Part shown: piece after piece, positions 16,375-25,526 of the stretch | How the letters are laid out: each line of letters begins with the position of its first letter | Position numbering within the stretch: the stretch's first letter is position 1 | DNA from: Methylococcales bacterium | GTDB lineage: Bacteria; Pseudomonadota; Gammaproteobacteria; Methylococcales; Methylomonadaceae | Reading direction: 5' to 3' | Length of the DNA: 64,000 nucleotides | Assembly (NCBI GenBank): GCA_028714175.1 | Contig: JAQTMV010000001.1 | Span: 19,899-83,898, forward strand | Translations under genes and position numbers: made by a program | Notes under the pieces: model-generated | What the model was told of the DNA's origin: nothing | The model's database searches: none | The model's input: the letters and a program-made list of their open reading frames with translations, nothing else

Positions 16375-17187
16375 CTAAAGCTTGACCAAAATCTCGCCAC
16401 GCCCCATTTCCGACATATCGCCCGCATAACGTTGTACACGATTAAATGCCGAAGCTCCATTAGCAAATCTGGAATTGAGCTTATTAAAAGACGCAAATAA
16501 AATCGGTAAAAATGCCAGCGTATGTGCGCCGCAATCATTAAAACTGGCAGGCAGCCGGGGCTGATTCCATAATAACAAGGTACCGCGGCGCATCGCATAG
16601 CCTACATACCGGCCCGTTTGCCCCATCACGGCAATCGTTCCGGCGGTCATGCGTGAACCGCAATAATTGCCTGCATTGCCTTCAATCAAAATAATACCGC
16701 GGCGCATGTGGTCACCGGCGCGTTCGCCGACACACCCTTTAACGAGGATTGCACCGCCCTTCATGCCCATTTTATTGCCCGGCAAAGCCGCGCCCAAAAA
16801 GTCACCGGCATTGCCGGCAATTTCCAGATAACCGTTTTTCATTTCACAAGCAGCGTAAAGTCCGGCATTTCCGGATATTTTAATCTCACCGGACTTCATG
16901 CCAAACCCCAGGTAAGCGCCTGCATCACCTTCTACTGTAATGCTGCCGCCCTGTAACTCCTTACCGATAAAATCCAGTTTGGCAAAGCTGTTTTTAATGA
17001 CGATAGTTTGTGCGTTTGAACCTGAAATAGTAAATAATTCATCAACACGCAGCTTGCGTTTGCCGTTTTGCAACGTTAAAGCAGCAATATCAGGCAATGC
17101 CAAATCTTTTAAGTGATGGCAGACTAGCGGCGACATATCGACACGTTGATCGGGTCTGTGTTTTAACGTAAATGTTAAAGCGCTCAT
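16375..17187 (-). CDS. fhcC: Formyltransferase/hydrolase complex subunit C (FmdC-like)
   Basis: A 270-residue protein made largely of repeated GxxGxxxG-type turns of a right-handed beta helix ('GDAGAYLGFGMKSGEIKISG', 'GNAGLYAACEMKNG', 'GNAGDFLGAALPG', 'GCVGERAGDHMRRG', 'GNAGNYCGSRMTAG', 'GQTGRYVGYAMRRG'), the hallmark of formylmethanofuran dehydrogenase subunit C and related GXGXG domains. In methylotrophs the Fhc complex converts formyl-tetrahydromethanopterin to formate in formaldehyde oxidation. The ATG overlaps the fhcD stop (ATGA), so translation is coupled. It is last of the fhcB-A-D-C series. Confidence 0.95.
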   Translation of the reverse strand: MSALTFTLKHRPDQRVDMSPLVCHHLKDLALPDIAALTLQNGKRKLRVDELFTISGSNAQTIVIKNSFAKLDFIGKELQGGSITVEGDAGAYLGFGMKSGEIKISGNAGLYAACEMKNGYLEIAGNAGDFLGAALPGNKMGMKGGAILVKGCVGERAGDHMRRGIILIEGNAGNYCGSRMTAGTIAVMGQTGRYVGYAMRRGTLLLWNQPRLPASFNDCGAHTLAFLPILFASFNKLNSRFANGASAFNRVQRYAGDMSEMGRGEILVKL

Positions 17188-18080
17188 GCCATAATCTCCT
17201 GTAAGTGAAAGTGGAACGGCCCCAGTTTGCCGCCGTAATTGCCTGCACTGATACGTTTGATGCCATTATCCGCGCCCAAATCGCAGACTGCCTGAATACC
17301 TACGCGCATGGCTTTGGCGATGTCTTCCTTGGTTAAGCCGTCAATGACAATTTCCATGACTGATTCAATTTCAGATGACAAATCGGTTTTGGTCATGCCT
17401 TTTAACGTAGGGCAGAAAGCATCATTAGTCGATGCGTTCAGCGCTTTGTATTTTGAACCGACCTTAGAACCGGAACGCACCACACCACCAGGGAACGGCA
17501 TAATCACATTGGCGATTTTGCGCATTTCTTCAATTGCGGCTTCACAGGCTGCCAGCGCTTGCGGTTGTGACTCGGCCAATACTAAAAAATTACCGCCGCC
17601 GATGGCATCGACTTGTCCTGTAGTCGCTTCGGATAAAAATTCACCGTCCATCACGGGTATCCTCCAGTAACGTTTGCCGGAAATGACTTTGGCAATCTGA
17701 AATCCATCACCGAAATAGCGCAGATTTTTACCCAATGGTATTCTTATGCCGCCATCAATCCCGGCAAACAGCGCGGATGTTGGCGAGGTTAACACACATT
17801 GTCCGGCCCTGGTTTCAAGCTGTTTAGCCAGGCCTTTGCCGCCCATTGCAAATATCATGATGGAAACGCCTGGACGGCCGTCAGGCGTTTCGGAAGAGTC
17901 TAAAACGCGTTCGATTCCAGCTTCACAACCGCAGGCGATCACTGACGTTGCAAAGCCGGTCATGGCCTGCGCGGAAATCATCGCCCATTTTTCGTTTTGC
18001 GCGGTGATAATGGCTCGGGTAGCTTTCATCGGGAAAGCTTCGGCAAAAGTTAAGTCGATGGTTACACCGTTAATAATCAT
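17184..18080 (-). CDS. fhcD: Formylmethanofuran--tetrahydromethanopterin formyltransferase (Fhc subunit D)
   Basis: A 298-residue protein of the usual Ftr length. It moves the formyl group between tetrahydromethanopterin and the methanofuran-like cofactor within the Fhc complex, in the cytoplasm. Recognisable parts are 'TFAEAFPMKATRAIITAQNE', 'TSVIACGCEAGIER', 'ETPDGRPGVSIMIFAMG', 'MDGEFLSEATTGQVDAIGGGNFLV' and 'SAGNYGGKLGPFHFHLQEI'. It overlaps fhcC by 4 bp. Upstream, about 1.9 kb of toxin-antitoxin and Abi_C genes separate it from fhcA, an unusual split of this operon. Confidence 0.97.
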   Translation of the reverse strand: MIINGVTIDLTFAEAFPMKATRAIITAQNEKWAMISAQAMTGFATSVIACGCEAGIERVLDSSETPDGRPGVSIMIFAMGGKGLAKQLETRAGQCVLTSPTSALFAGIDGGIRIPLGKNLRYFGDGFQIAKVISGKRYWRIPVMDGEFLSEATTGQVDAIGGGNFLVLAESQPQALAACEAAIEEMRKIANVIMPFPGGVVRSGSKVGSKYKALNASTNDAFCPTLKGMTKTDLSSEIESVMEIVIDGLTKEDIAKAMRVGIQAVCDLGADNGIKRISAGNYGGKLGPFHFHLQEIMA

Positions 18081-18222
18081 ATTGTTATGCTCATTGTTAA
18101 TGTTTTTTCTGGTGTTGAGTATTGTCTATGGGTTAAATAAGTGGCTCGTCTGAAGTTTTAAGTGTTCTTTACAGGATTCGATGATTCCTGCATTCCGCAA
18201 GGGTAATTTGAGCGTTTTTAGT

Positions 18223-18507
18223 TTATAGCCGCTTTGCCGCCGTTTTGTATACGGCATTGCGCTCTCGCTTACCAACTGCCACTATTAGAATTACAAGTTC
18301 TTGGTCACGCACTTCATAAACGAGTCTGAAACCAGCTTTCCGCAGTTTTATTTTGTAACAGTCTTTCATTCCACTGAGTCTTGAATTTTCTACACGAGGA
18401 GTGTCCTTTAATGTGTGCAATTTTTTAGCGAACTGTTCACGAATAGAGTGATCGAGACTATGCCATTCTTGCAATGCCTGTTCTTTAAAGCGCAGTTTAA
18501 AGCTCAT
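18223..18507 (-). CDS. RelE/StbE-type toxin
   Basis: A 94-residue RelE-superfamily toxin: 'LRFKEQALQEWHSLDHSIREQFAKKL', 'RLSGMKDCYKIKLRKAGFRLVYEV', 'LVILIVAVGKRERNAVYKTA'. The basic core residues and the C-terminal KRER-VY segment are those of StbE/RelE mRNA interferases. It overlaps the Phd-type antitoxin gene by 11 bp. Together they form an apparently intact module inside the fhc operon, between fhcA and fhcD. Confidence 0.92.
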   Translation of the reverse strand: MSFKLRFKEQALQEWHSLDHSIREQFAKKLHTLKDTPRVENSRLSGMKDCYKIKLRKAGFRLVYEVRDQELVILIVAVGKRERNAVYKTAAKRL

Positions 18508-18745
18508 CCCAAGCCACTTCTATTTCAGCCTGACATTTTCTTGATTCAACGATTGCCGCCAATTCGACATCTTCCAGCTTATTCATCAGCATTTCATAAG
18601 CTTTAGCCGGAATGCAGTAAAAAGCAGGTTCATTATGGTCAAGAATAGCCACTGGAAAACCATCGCCAGCAGCTACAGTCGCCATTGGATCATTTTTTAG
18701 TTCCGTGAGACTCGCTGCAGTCTCTGCAAGAATGGTAGTAGGCAT
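18497..18745 (-). CDS. Phd/YefM (StbD)-type antitoxin
   Basis: An 82-residue protein with the Phd/YefM N-terminal DNA-binding fold ('AETAASLTELKNDPMATVAAGDGFPVAILDHNEPAFYCIPAKAYEML') and an acidic toxin-binding C-terminus. Its order before, and overlap with, the RelE/StbE-type toxin gene are as expected. It should repress its own promoter. Confidence 0.9.
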   Translation of the reverse strand: MPTTILAETAASLTELKNDPMATVAAGDGFPVAILDHNEPAFYCIPAKAYEMLMNKLEDVELAAIVESRKCQAEIEVAWDEL

Positions 18746-18798
18746 GTTTTATCTCCTGATGTATTGCTTGTGTCAGTAAAGTAATTGTTTAGTTTCAC

Positions 18799-18987
18799 TT
18801 AACATTCGCTTCTTATCTTGCCTTTACCAGCGATAGAAACAGGCGGTTGACGGCGTTTATCGACAGCTTGATGATTTTTGATTAATTCATGCAGCGCAAT
18901 GTTAATTATTTCATTGAAATCATCAATGCCCGCACACTGCGAGACATTTTTAAATAAGGTATCGTTTATGGTAATGGTTTGTTGCAT
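18799..18987 (-). CDS. Orphan VapB-like antitoxin
   Basis: From ATG at 18987 (AGGA seven bases upstream) it encodes 62 residues beginning 'MQQTITINDTLFKNVSQCAG' with 'FNEIINIALHELIKNHQ', the ribbon-helix-helix pattern of VapB antitoxins. The usual following PIN toxin is absent; the next gene downstream is the Phd/YefM antitoxin. It may be a leftover of a lost VapBC pair or may act in trans. An upstream in-frame start at 19047 is less likely. Confidence 0.65.
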   Translation of the reverse strand: MQQTITINDTLFKNVSQCAGIDDFNEIINIALHELIKNHQAVDKRRQPPVSIAGKGKIRSEC

Positions 18988-19124
18988 GACTAAATCCTGT
19001 TGTTGAAACCTACTAGTTTTATTGCTTAGTTGGTAATTATTGTGCATAAGACAATAGGAGGAGAAACAAAGTCATTCGAGAATGATGCGCTTCGTTCCTC
19101 GACACGTTCTATTGCACTACCGCG

Positions 19125-19964
19125 CTAATCATCATATTTTTCACTTAATAATCGGACGATGATTTGCGACCATTTGATGCTGTCAAAAACCAAGGGTTTT
19201 ATTACTGGCTTCGTCCCATGAACGTCTGACATATCACTTCTTAGTGTCTGCATTACATAAGCTGCTTGACTGAGTGATTGTTTAAGATTGTCCTTGAATT
19301 GGCTAATATTAGATTCTTTCCATTGAATTCCGCTAAGTTGCTGATCAATAGCTTCAAAAACGCCAATTGCCTTAAGTGATTTATTACATCGTTCCTGAAA
19401 GGATTTACTTTTATTTACATCACCAAGATTCTTATCTCGATATACTCGTGCCGTTACACTATCAACAACAGCACATGCAGACGATATTGCACCACTTAAG
19501 TCACTGTCACGAAATTTTGTTGCCGCTTTAATCAAATCCTCCCGTGCGGATGAATCTAATTCGCTTAAATCTGACAAATCTAAAATTTCAATCGGTAATA
19601 CCTTGTTATCAATTACTTGCCAACCTAATCGGTTAAGACAGTATTGCAATCTTTTTTCTAGGTTCTTTTTTTCATTTCTGTCATTACTGTTTAGGTCATA
19701 TATACCACTCAAAATTTCTTCTATGACGATGTTTAAAAAGCGATGCTTTGTTTCGTCAGCAAAGTCCAGAAAATGATCACCTATCTCTGTTACAAGTTGG
19801 TCTCTATCTTCTTTCGGCCCGAAATGTTCATAATAACCTAAGCGATTTAGGATTTTTATATCAAATCCAGCAAGTCCGACAATATCCTTAACAGAGTGGA
19901 AATCTAGTTTTCTAAGTATTGGAACTACAGCAGCCCATGCCGAATTAATATCTTGATTATTCAT
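19125..19964 (-). CDS. Protein with abortive-infection C-terminal (Abi_C-like) domain
   Basis: A 279-residue soluble protein. The C-terminal half ('FRDSDLSGAISSACAVVDSVTARVY', 'SQAAYVMQTLRSDMSDVHGTKP') resembles the Abi_C domain seen at the end of abortive-infection proteins, with its characteristic 'R...DVHG' near the end. The N-terminal 130 residues are helical and not recognised. Low GC and position with toxin-antitoxin genes inside the fhc operon suggest a horizontally acquired defence gene. The domain call is moderately sure; antiphage activity is inference. Confidence 0.65.
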   Translation of the reverse strand: MNNQDINSAWAAVVPILRKLDFHSVKDIVGLAGFDIKILNRLGYYEHFGPKEDRDQLVTEIGDHFLDFADETKHRFLNIVIEEILSGIYDLNSNDRNEKKNLEKRLQYCLNRLGWQVIDNKVLPIEILDLSDLSELDSSAREDLIKAATKFRDSDLSGAISSACAVVDSVTARVYRDKNLGDVNKSKSFQERCNKSLKAIGVFEAIDQQLSGIQWKESNISQFKDNLKQSLSQAAYVMQTLRSDMSDVHGTKPVIKPLVFDSIKWSQIIVRLLSEKYDD

Positions 19965-20031
19965 AGAACTTATTTCCTAAAAGCGTCTTCCGCAGTTCAC
20001 AGTTTGCTTTATCCGGAACTCGTAACCACTA

Positions 20032-21696
20032 TTACGACTGATTACGTAATGGATGCACTGTCAAACTGCCGCGCCCATCTTCGGTCATTTCATCATCACT
20101 GATTTTAAAATTGCCGAGCTTCATCGTCAGGTAGCGATCGAAATAGTCTTTCAAATCTTTTTCCACAGATGCGTCAAAGTCGGGCTTAACCGTGTGAGTT
20201 GTTCCCCATTTCGTAGAGACCACTTTGCCGTCAACCACAACCAATTGACCGTCCTTAAACACATAGTCGGGTTTTTCAAACATAAGTTGGCGGTCGGCAT
20301 TGTCGGTGTAAACGGTAATATCCGCCCAGTTGCCTGAGCTTAAGCCGCCGCGGTCTTTTAATCCAATAAGTTTTGCCGCTCCAGTCCGGGTCATAATGGC
20401 GATTTCCTGTAAGGTGTATTCACGCTCAATTGATGCCAGCGTCGTCATTTTTTGCGCTTCCGGATGAATCGTTGATAACACGTCATTACGGAAACTTCGG
20501 TCCATTAACAAACGTATCAAATGCGGGTAACAGGTAAACGGCGCGCCATTGGGATGGTCGGTGGTCAAGAAAATGCGCCACGGGTCATCAACCAGCAGGA
20601 AGGTCTCCAGACCTATCGCCCATTGCAAGGCATTAACAAAGTTTTGGTCTTTATACTTGAACGGCACAATACCGCAGCCTGCATCACATTCAATATCCAT
20701 CGTCACCCATTTATTCGGGCTGGCGTGTTTATGATTGGCATGTTGGCGCATACTGTCACCGGAAGCCGTTACCGTTTGACCAAATAGAATCTGCCCGACA
20801 TCGATGGTGATGTTTTTGTTTTTGTTGACGGCTTCGGCAATCTGCGCCGCACCCGATGAAAATTTGAAATCGCCTTCGGTACCGTAGCTATGAAACTGGA
20901 TATGGGTCAAGTGCATCGGTAAACCGCCTATGCCTTGTATCGTATCCAGCGTTGTTTGCATATTTCCGGGAACACCCAGATTACAACCGTGGACATGCAG
21001 CGGATGCGAAATGCCGATTTCTTTAACGGCAGTGGCAAGAACGCGCAGAATATCTCGCGGCGTCACGCCATAATGACTGTTTTGCTCATCCAGATCCAGT
21101 TTGCGCTGGTTAAATTTGAAAGCATTAATACCACCGGGATTAACTACTTTAATGCCGATGGCTTTAGCGGACTGAATCGTCCAGGCTACATAATCATTAA
21201 TGGCTTTTTGATCTTTTTTAGCAGTTAATAGGCGGAGTAGATAATCATCACTGCCCAGCATCACATACCCGCCTTTATCCAGAATCGGAATATCCGCCAT
21301 TTCCATATGCGCCTGCCGTGCATTAATCGGCAATAGCGCCGGTTCAAAACCGGCGGTATAACCCATTTCCGCATAACGATAACCGGTCACAAAGGTGCTG
21401 GGCATCGCATGGCCGCAGCCGGAACGGGTGATCGGTGTACGCTTTACAGTATCTTGCCGATGATCTTCCGGTAATAGGATTCTGGCAATGTTGCCCTTAC
21501 CGCCGCCGATGTGTGTGTGCATATCAATCGCGCCGGACATCACTATCTTGCCGTTTAAATCGTATTCTTTATCAACTTGAAAATCCCCGGACGGTTTACT
21601 CACAATGTGTCCGTCTTCAATGTAAATATCCTGTTGTTTACCATCGACACCGCTCGCAGGGTCGTAAACCGCTCCACCTGTTAACTTAATTAGCAT
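20032..21696 (-). CDS. fhcA: Formyltransferase/hydrolase complex subunit A (FmdA-like amidohydrolase)
   Basis: A 554-residue amidohydrolase-superfamily protein. It has the metal-binding 'DMHTHIGGGKGN' near residue 60, 'HPLHVHGCNLGVPGN' and 'TTDHPNGAPFTCYPHLIRLLMDR' in the middle, and ends as typical of the formylmethanofuran dehydrogenase subunit A family. In the Fhc complex it hydrolyses the formyl intermediate to formate. It follows fhcB by 30 bp. Downstream, instead of fhcD, comes a 1.9-kb block of defence and toxin-antitoxin genes. Confidence 0.96.
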   Translation of the reverse strand: MLIKLTGGAVYDPASGVDGKQQDIYIEDGHIVSKPSGDFQVDKEYDLNGKIVMSGAIDMHTHIGGGKGNIARILLPEDHRQDTVKRTPITRSGCGHAMPSTFVTGYRYAEMGYTAGFEPALLPINARQAHMEMADIPILDKGGYVMLGSDDYLLRLLTAKKDQKAINDYVAWTIQSAKAIGIKVVNPGGINAFKFNQRKLDLDEQNSHYGVTPRDILRVLATAVKEIGISHPLHVHGCNLGVPGNMQTTLDTIQGIGGLPMHLTHIQFHSYGTEGDFKFSSGAAQIAEAVNKNKNITIDVGQILFGQTVTASGDSMRQHANHKHASPNKWVTMDIECDAGCGIVPFKYKDQNFVNALQWAIGLETFLLVDDPWRIFLTTDHPNGAPFTCYPHLIRLLMDRSFRNDVLSTIHPEAQKMTTLASIEREYTLQEIAIMTRTGAAKLIGLKDRGGLSSGNWADITVYTDNADRQLMFEKPDYVFKDGQLVVVDGKVVSTKWGTTHTVKPDFDASVEKDLKDYFDRYLTMKLGNFKISDDEMTEDGRGSLTVHPLRNQS

Positions 21697-21726
21697 CGTT
21701 TTGTCCCACCTGTGTGTTTATCAACA

Positions 21727-22995
21727 TTATCTTTCCTGCAAGGCTTGTTCAATGGCATTCATTACGTGAGCCGTGCTGGGTAATCCGGAATCGCGTAACT
21801 TCTGCAGGCGAATGGCGACCACGTTGTCCATGCGATAGGCATGGCCGGCATGATCAATACCCGGCGTACCGACAGGAATTAACACATCCGGTTCTTTTTC
21901 GAAAGTCATTCCGGAACGGCCAATGACAATAGTTGGTAAATTCGTTACGGGCGGCACTGCATTGACATTAAACGCCTGTACCCATACCAAAGCGTCTGCT
22001 TCGTTATTGTCCAGCAAAAAACGGGTATCATTCAGATACGGGTCATATTCCGGATAACCCCGGCTAAATCGTGTCCGTGCAGGATAACCGGTTGTCCAGC
22101 CACAAACCTGATTAGCGGTTTGATCGCCTTCTTTACCCGCTAACGGCAAACCGGAACAACGGGTGTTTTGATTATTAATGTCCTTAATCATTTCTGATAA
22201 TGTCTGTACGGTTAATTCCGCCTGACTGTACGTCAATGCCCCCGCAGACCAGGTGACTACGCTGTATTTTGCCGCTTTTAAACTCGTAGCAATAGCTTGT
22301 AAATCAGCGACTGCAATGCCGCAGACCGAGGCGGCGCGTATTGGCTGGTCTTTAACCAGGGCTCTTAATACTGCAATCACATCGGGTAAATCTTCAGTCG
22401 CACATTCTAAAATCTTCGCCTTTTGACCATTAGGCGAAGTTGACGCATTGCCTGATGGCGCTTTCCCTAGATAAATAACCTGACGATTACCGGTATTATC
22501 CAGAAACATGGATTCCTTGTTCCATAGATAATGCTCGAAAAAGCGTGGCGCAAAGGCTTCCAGATCAGTGCCGACCACCAATAATAAATCACAGCGATTT
22601 TTGACTTCCGCCAGCGTGGTATTCATCCAGCCGGTATCCTGCATTGCCAGAAAGTTATTGCGCGCCCCGGTGAAATTCATGTTATCGACGACAGCGCCGC
22701 AGCGATCTGCTAATGCCAGCAATGCCCGCATACCGTTGACATCGGTTGCGCAGCCGCCAATAACAGGTTGATTGGTGTCTTTTAACAATGCGGCCGCTTT
22801 TGCCACGGCAATACCCAGACTGACTTCTTTGCCGTCAACTCTGGGGCTGGTGTCGGTAATCGCCTGCTCAAATGCAGGGGTATTAACCGCACAACCGTTT
22901 TCAATTACTTTCAGCGATACGCCGTCAACCCGAATGATCAGGTCATCCGTGCCAATACCGCAAAAAGGACTCGGTACTTCAGTTATTACAGTCAT
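21727..22995 (-). CDS. fhcB: Formyltransferase/hydrolase complex subunit B (FmdB-like)
   Basis: A 422-residue protein related to the molybdopterin-oxidoreductase fold of formylmethanofuran dehydrogenase subunit B. It begins 'EVPSPFCGIGTDDLIIRVDG' and has 'PVIGGCATDVNGMRALLALADRCGAVVDN', 'LLLVVGTDLEAFAPRFFEHY' and 'ALVWVQAFNVNAVPP'. In methylotrophs this subunit is thought not to perform the redox chemistry of methanogens but to support the hydrolase complex. It is the first fhc gene, about 87 bp after the JAMM gene. Confidence 0.95.
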   Translation of the reverse strand: MTVITEVPSPFCGIGTDDLIIRVDGVSLKVIENGCAVNTPAFEQAITDTSPRVDGKEVSLGIAVAKAAALLKDTNQPVIGGCATDVNGMRALLALADRCGAVVDNMNFTGARNNFLAMQDTGWMNTTLAEVKNRCDLLLVVGTDLEAFAPRFFEHYLWNKESMFLDNTGNRQVIYLGKAPSGNASTSPNGQKAKILECATEDLPDVIAVLRALVKDQPIRAASVCGIAVADLQAIATSLKAAKYSVVTWSAGALTYSQAELTVQTLSEMIKDINNQNTRCSGLPLAGKEGDQTANQVCGWTTGYPARTRFSRGYPEYDPYLNDTRFLLDNNEADALVWVQAFNVNAVPPVTNLPTIVIGRSGMTFEKEPDVLIPVGTPGIDHAGHAYRMDNVVAIRLQKLRDSGLPSTAHVMNAIEQALQER

Positions 22996-23081
22996 TCAGC
23001 TGTCCTTTTAGTTAGTCACACATATAGAGTTATTGTGACAGATGACTGCGAATACATGCAATGAATTCATTTCAAGTTAAT

Positions 23082-23537
23082 TCAATGTTTCCGGGTGTAC
23101 TTTTTTAGTTCGCTGGATTCATCATCGCTTAATATCAGCGGTATTTCCACAGCAGTGTTTTGGTCTATTTTAAAACCGCGCATTTCCAAAATACCTTTGG
23201 TATTGAGTGAAATAATCAGGTACAACACATCAGGGTAGGCCGCCAGCTCTAAATCAGCACTTGAAGGTTGTGCCGGTGCGGATGGGTGAGAATGGTAGAT
23301 GGCGAAAAGGTCTTCTCCCAGTTCACGCATTTTAGCCATAGTCGAGATTTGTTGCGCGGCATCGAGCAGAAAACGCTGCCTGGGTTGTTCGGCGGTATTT
23401 TTGATCGGATAGCAATGAGTAGCAAAGCCGTTTTTGCCACCGATGAGTCCGCATATTTCGAAGTCAGGCGACTGTTGTGCAAGATGTAATAATTGATTGG
23501 TTATTTTGCGGGGTATTTGGATTTCTTCTGGGGTCAT
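23082..23537 (-). CDS. JAMM/Mov34 (M67) metalloprotease-like protein
   Basis: From ATG at 23537 it encodes 151 residues. The JAMM zinc motif is complete: an upstream glutamate in 'FEICGLIGG', then 'YHSHPSAPAQPSSADLE' (HxHx7SxxD). Single-domain bacterial JAMM proteins act as isopeptidases or in sulfur-carrier processing; no sulfur-carrier or E1-like gene is adjacent here, so the substrate is unknown. It sits between prmC and fhcB on the same strand. An alternative start at 23558 lies within a heptanucleotide repeat and the prmC end. Confidence 0.85.
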   Translation of the reverse strand: MTPEEIQIPRKITNQLLHLAQQSPDFEICGLIGGKNGFATHCYPIKNTAEQPRQRFLLDAAQQISTMAKMRELGEDLFAIYHSHPSAPAQPSSADLELAAYPDVLYLIISLNTKGILEMRGFKIDQNTAVEIPLILSDDESSELKKYTRKH

Positions 23538-23544
23538 AATGTTT

Positions 23545-23565
23545 GGTTCAAGGTTCAAGGTTCAA
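23545..23565. repeat. Three tandem copies of GGTTCAA at the prmC/JAMM junction
   Basis: Perfect 7-bp repeats spanning the last codons and stop of prmC and just upstream of the JAMM start. A unit that is not a multiple of three changes the reading frame when copy number changes, though TGA occurs in the repeat itself, so the prmC tail would alter only slightly. Confidence 0.85.
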
Positions 23566-24435
23566 GGTTATAGGACGACACATTTGCCTCTGCACTGTAT
23601 TCCATTGTCCATAAGTTACCCGGGGTTGTCCCGATAGATCGGCGTACGTTTGAACGTTTGCGTAGTGGAAATCTTTAAAAATTGTTTGAACCTGTTGCTG
23701 CTGGTTGTAGCCATGTTCAATTAACAAATGTCCTCCATATTCCAGGCGGTTACGCGCAGTGGAGGCAATGATGTTAATATCGCTGAGTCCCTGCTCAGCG
23801 GCGCACAAGGCTGTTTGAGGTTCAAAGCGGATGTCGCCTTGCTGCAGATGGCTATCGTCTTCTGCAATGTACGGCGGGTTGCTGATAATCAGGTTGAATT
23901 TGGCATCGGGCACATTATCAAACCAGTTGCTTTGATAAAACTGAATGTTATCAGTGCGGTGTTTATTGGCGTTTAGCTGGGCGATGCGCAGTGCGGCCAA
24001 GCTGACATCGGTTGCGCTGACGTGTATATGCGGCCGTTCCGCAGCCAGCGTGATGGCTATAATGCCTGAGCCTGTGCCTAGATCAATAATCCTGAACGGT
24101 TTGTTTGCAGGTATCAGCTCCAAGCTGAGTTCAATAAGCAATTCGGTGTCGGGACGGGGAATTAATACATCCGGGGTGACGTGAAAATCCCGCGACCAGA
24201 ATTCCCGATTGCCGGTGATATAAGCAATAGGATTACCTTTTTGCCGTTCTTTTAGCAACGTCGAAAATCTGTCTATCTGTTCAGGCTGCAATGGCTTATC
24301 GGGCCAGGCGCGAAGATACGACCTTTGTTTATCAAGAACCAGGCACAGCAAAAGTTCTGCATCCAGTAATGCCGAATCAGAGCAAAATGCAAGTTTATTT
24401 GCCGCTTCTTCCAGCACGGATTTTATAGGCAGCAT
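23548..24435 (-). CDS. prmC: Peptide chain release factor N5-glutamine methyltransferase
   Basis: A 295-residue SAM-dependent enzyme that methylates the glutamine of the GGQ motif in release factors. It has motif I 'IIDLGTGSGIIAITLA' and the catalytic 'LIISNPPYIAEDDSHL'; 'GNPIAYITGNREFWSRDF' in the N-terminal domain is also family-specific. It directly follows its substrate gene prfA. The C-terminal residues are extended by a GGTTCAA tandem repeat (TLNLEP). A TTG precedes the ATG used. Confidence 0.96.
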   Translation of the reverse strand: MLPIKSVLEEAANKLAFCSDSALLDAELLLCLVLDKQRSYLRAWPDKPLQPEQIDRFSTLLKERQKGNPIAYITGNREFWSRDFHVTPDVLIPRPDTELLIELSLELIPANKPFRIIDLGTGSGIIAITLAAERPHIHVSATDVSLAALRIAQLNANKHRTDNIQFYQSNWFDNVPDAKFNLIISNPPYIAEDDSHLQQGDIRFEPQTALCAAEQGLSDINIIASTARNRLEYGGHLLIEHGYNQQQQVQTIFKDFHYANVQTYADLSGQPRVTYGQWNTVQRQMCRPITLNLEP

Positions 24436-24440
24436 CAAGT

Positions 24441-25526
24441 TTAATCTTCGCCAAGTTGGGTTAGCAGTTCTGCCTGATGTTCGCTAATCAGCGGCTGAAT
24501 CACCTGTTCCAGACCACCCTGCATGATGTCGTCCAGTTTATACAGCGTTAGGTTGATGCGGTGGTCGGTTAAGCGTCCTTGTGGATAATTGTAGGTACGA
24601 ATACGCTCTGAACGGTCACCGCTCCCGACTTGCAGTTTTCGAGTGGCCGATTGTTCTGCGTGGTGTTTTTCCTGTTCTGCGGATAATAGACGCGATGCCA
24701 GTAAGGACATCGCCCTGGCGCGGTTTTTGTGTTGTGAGCGTTCGTCCTGGCATTCCACTACCACGCCTGTAGGAATATGGGTAATACGTATCGCGGATTC
24801 GGTTTTATTGATGTGCTGTCCGCCTGCTCCTGATGCGCGGTAGGTATCCACTTTAAGGTCGGCCGGGTTGATGTCGATGGCATCGACTTCATCGACTTCG
24901 GGCATGATGGCGACAGTACAGGCGGAAGTATGGATACGGCCTTGCGATTCGGTTTCCGGCACCCGCTGTACACGGTGCGCGCCGGATTCAAATTTCAATT
25001 GTGAATACACATCACGCCCGGAAACACGCAAAATAACTTCTTTGTAGCCGCCGTGGTCGCCCAGGCTTTCGCTGATAATTTCAGTTTGCCAGCCTTTTCT
25101 TTCGGCATAGCGTTGATACATGCGGGAGAGATCACCTGAAAAAATGGCGGCTTCGTCGCCGCCTGTTCCAGCGCGTATTTCCAGGAAAATGTTGCGATTG
25201 TCATTGGGATCCTTGGGCAGTAATAAAACCTGTAATTCATGATCCAGTGTTGCTATCAGAGATTCCGCTTCATTGATTTCTTCTTTGGCTAATTCCCTTA
25301 ATTCGGGGTCGTTATCATTAACCATTTCCCGGGCTGAGGCGAGCATTTTTAAAGCTTGTTCATAGCGTTTGTAACAATCGACCAATGGGCCGATTTGGGC
25401 ATATTCCTGGCTCAGGGCGCGAAATTTGTTTTGATTACTTTGTACCTCGGGTTCTGAAAGTAAGGCGGCGATTTCGTCATAACGTTCAGAGAGGTTTTCC
25501 AGTTTAAGTTGTATCGAGTGTTTCAT
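24441..25526 (-). CDS. prfA: Peptide chain release factor 1
   Basis: A 361-residue protein of standard RF1 length. It has the peptidyl-tRNA hydrolysis motif GGQ in '[20 protein letters not shown]', '[16 protein letters not shown]' upstream and '[19 protein letters not shown]' downstream. It terminates translation at UAA and UAG. The start overlaps the end of hemA by 4 bp (ATGA), and prmC follows directly: the classic hemA-prfA-prmC order. Confidence 0.98.
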   Translation of the reverse strand: MKHSIQLKLENLSERYDEIAALLSEPEVQSNQNKFRALSQEYAQIGPLVDCYKRYEQALKMLASAREMVNDNDPELRELAKEEINEAESLIATLDHELQVLLLPKDPNDNRNIFLEIRAGTGGDEAAIFSGDLSRMYQRYAERKGWQTEIISESLGDHGGYKEVILRVSGRDVYSQLKFESGAHRVQRVPETESQGRIHTSACTVAIMPEVDEVDAIDINPADLKVDTYRASGAGGQHINKTESAIRITHIPTGVVVECQDERSQHKNRARAMSLLASRLLSAEQEKHHAEQSATRKLQVGSGDRSERIRTYNYPQGRLTDHRINLTLYKLDDIMQGGLEQVIQPLISEHQAELLTQLGED

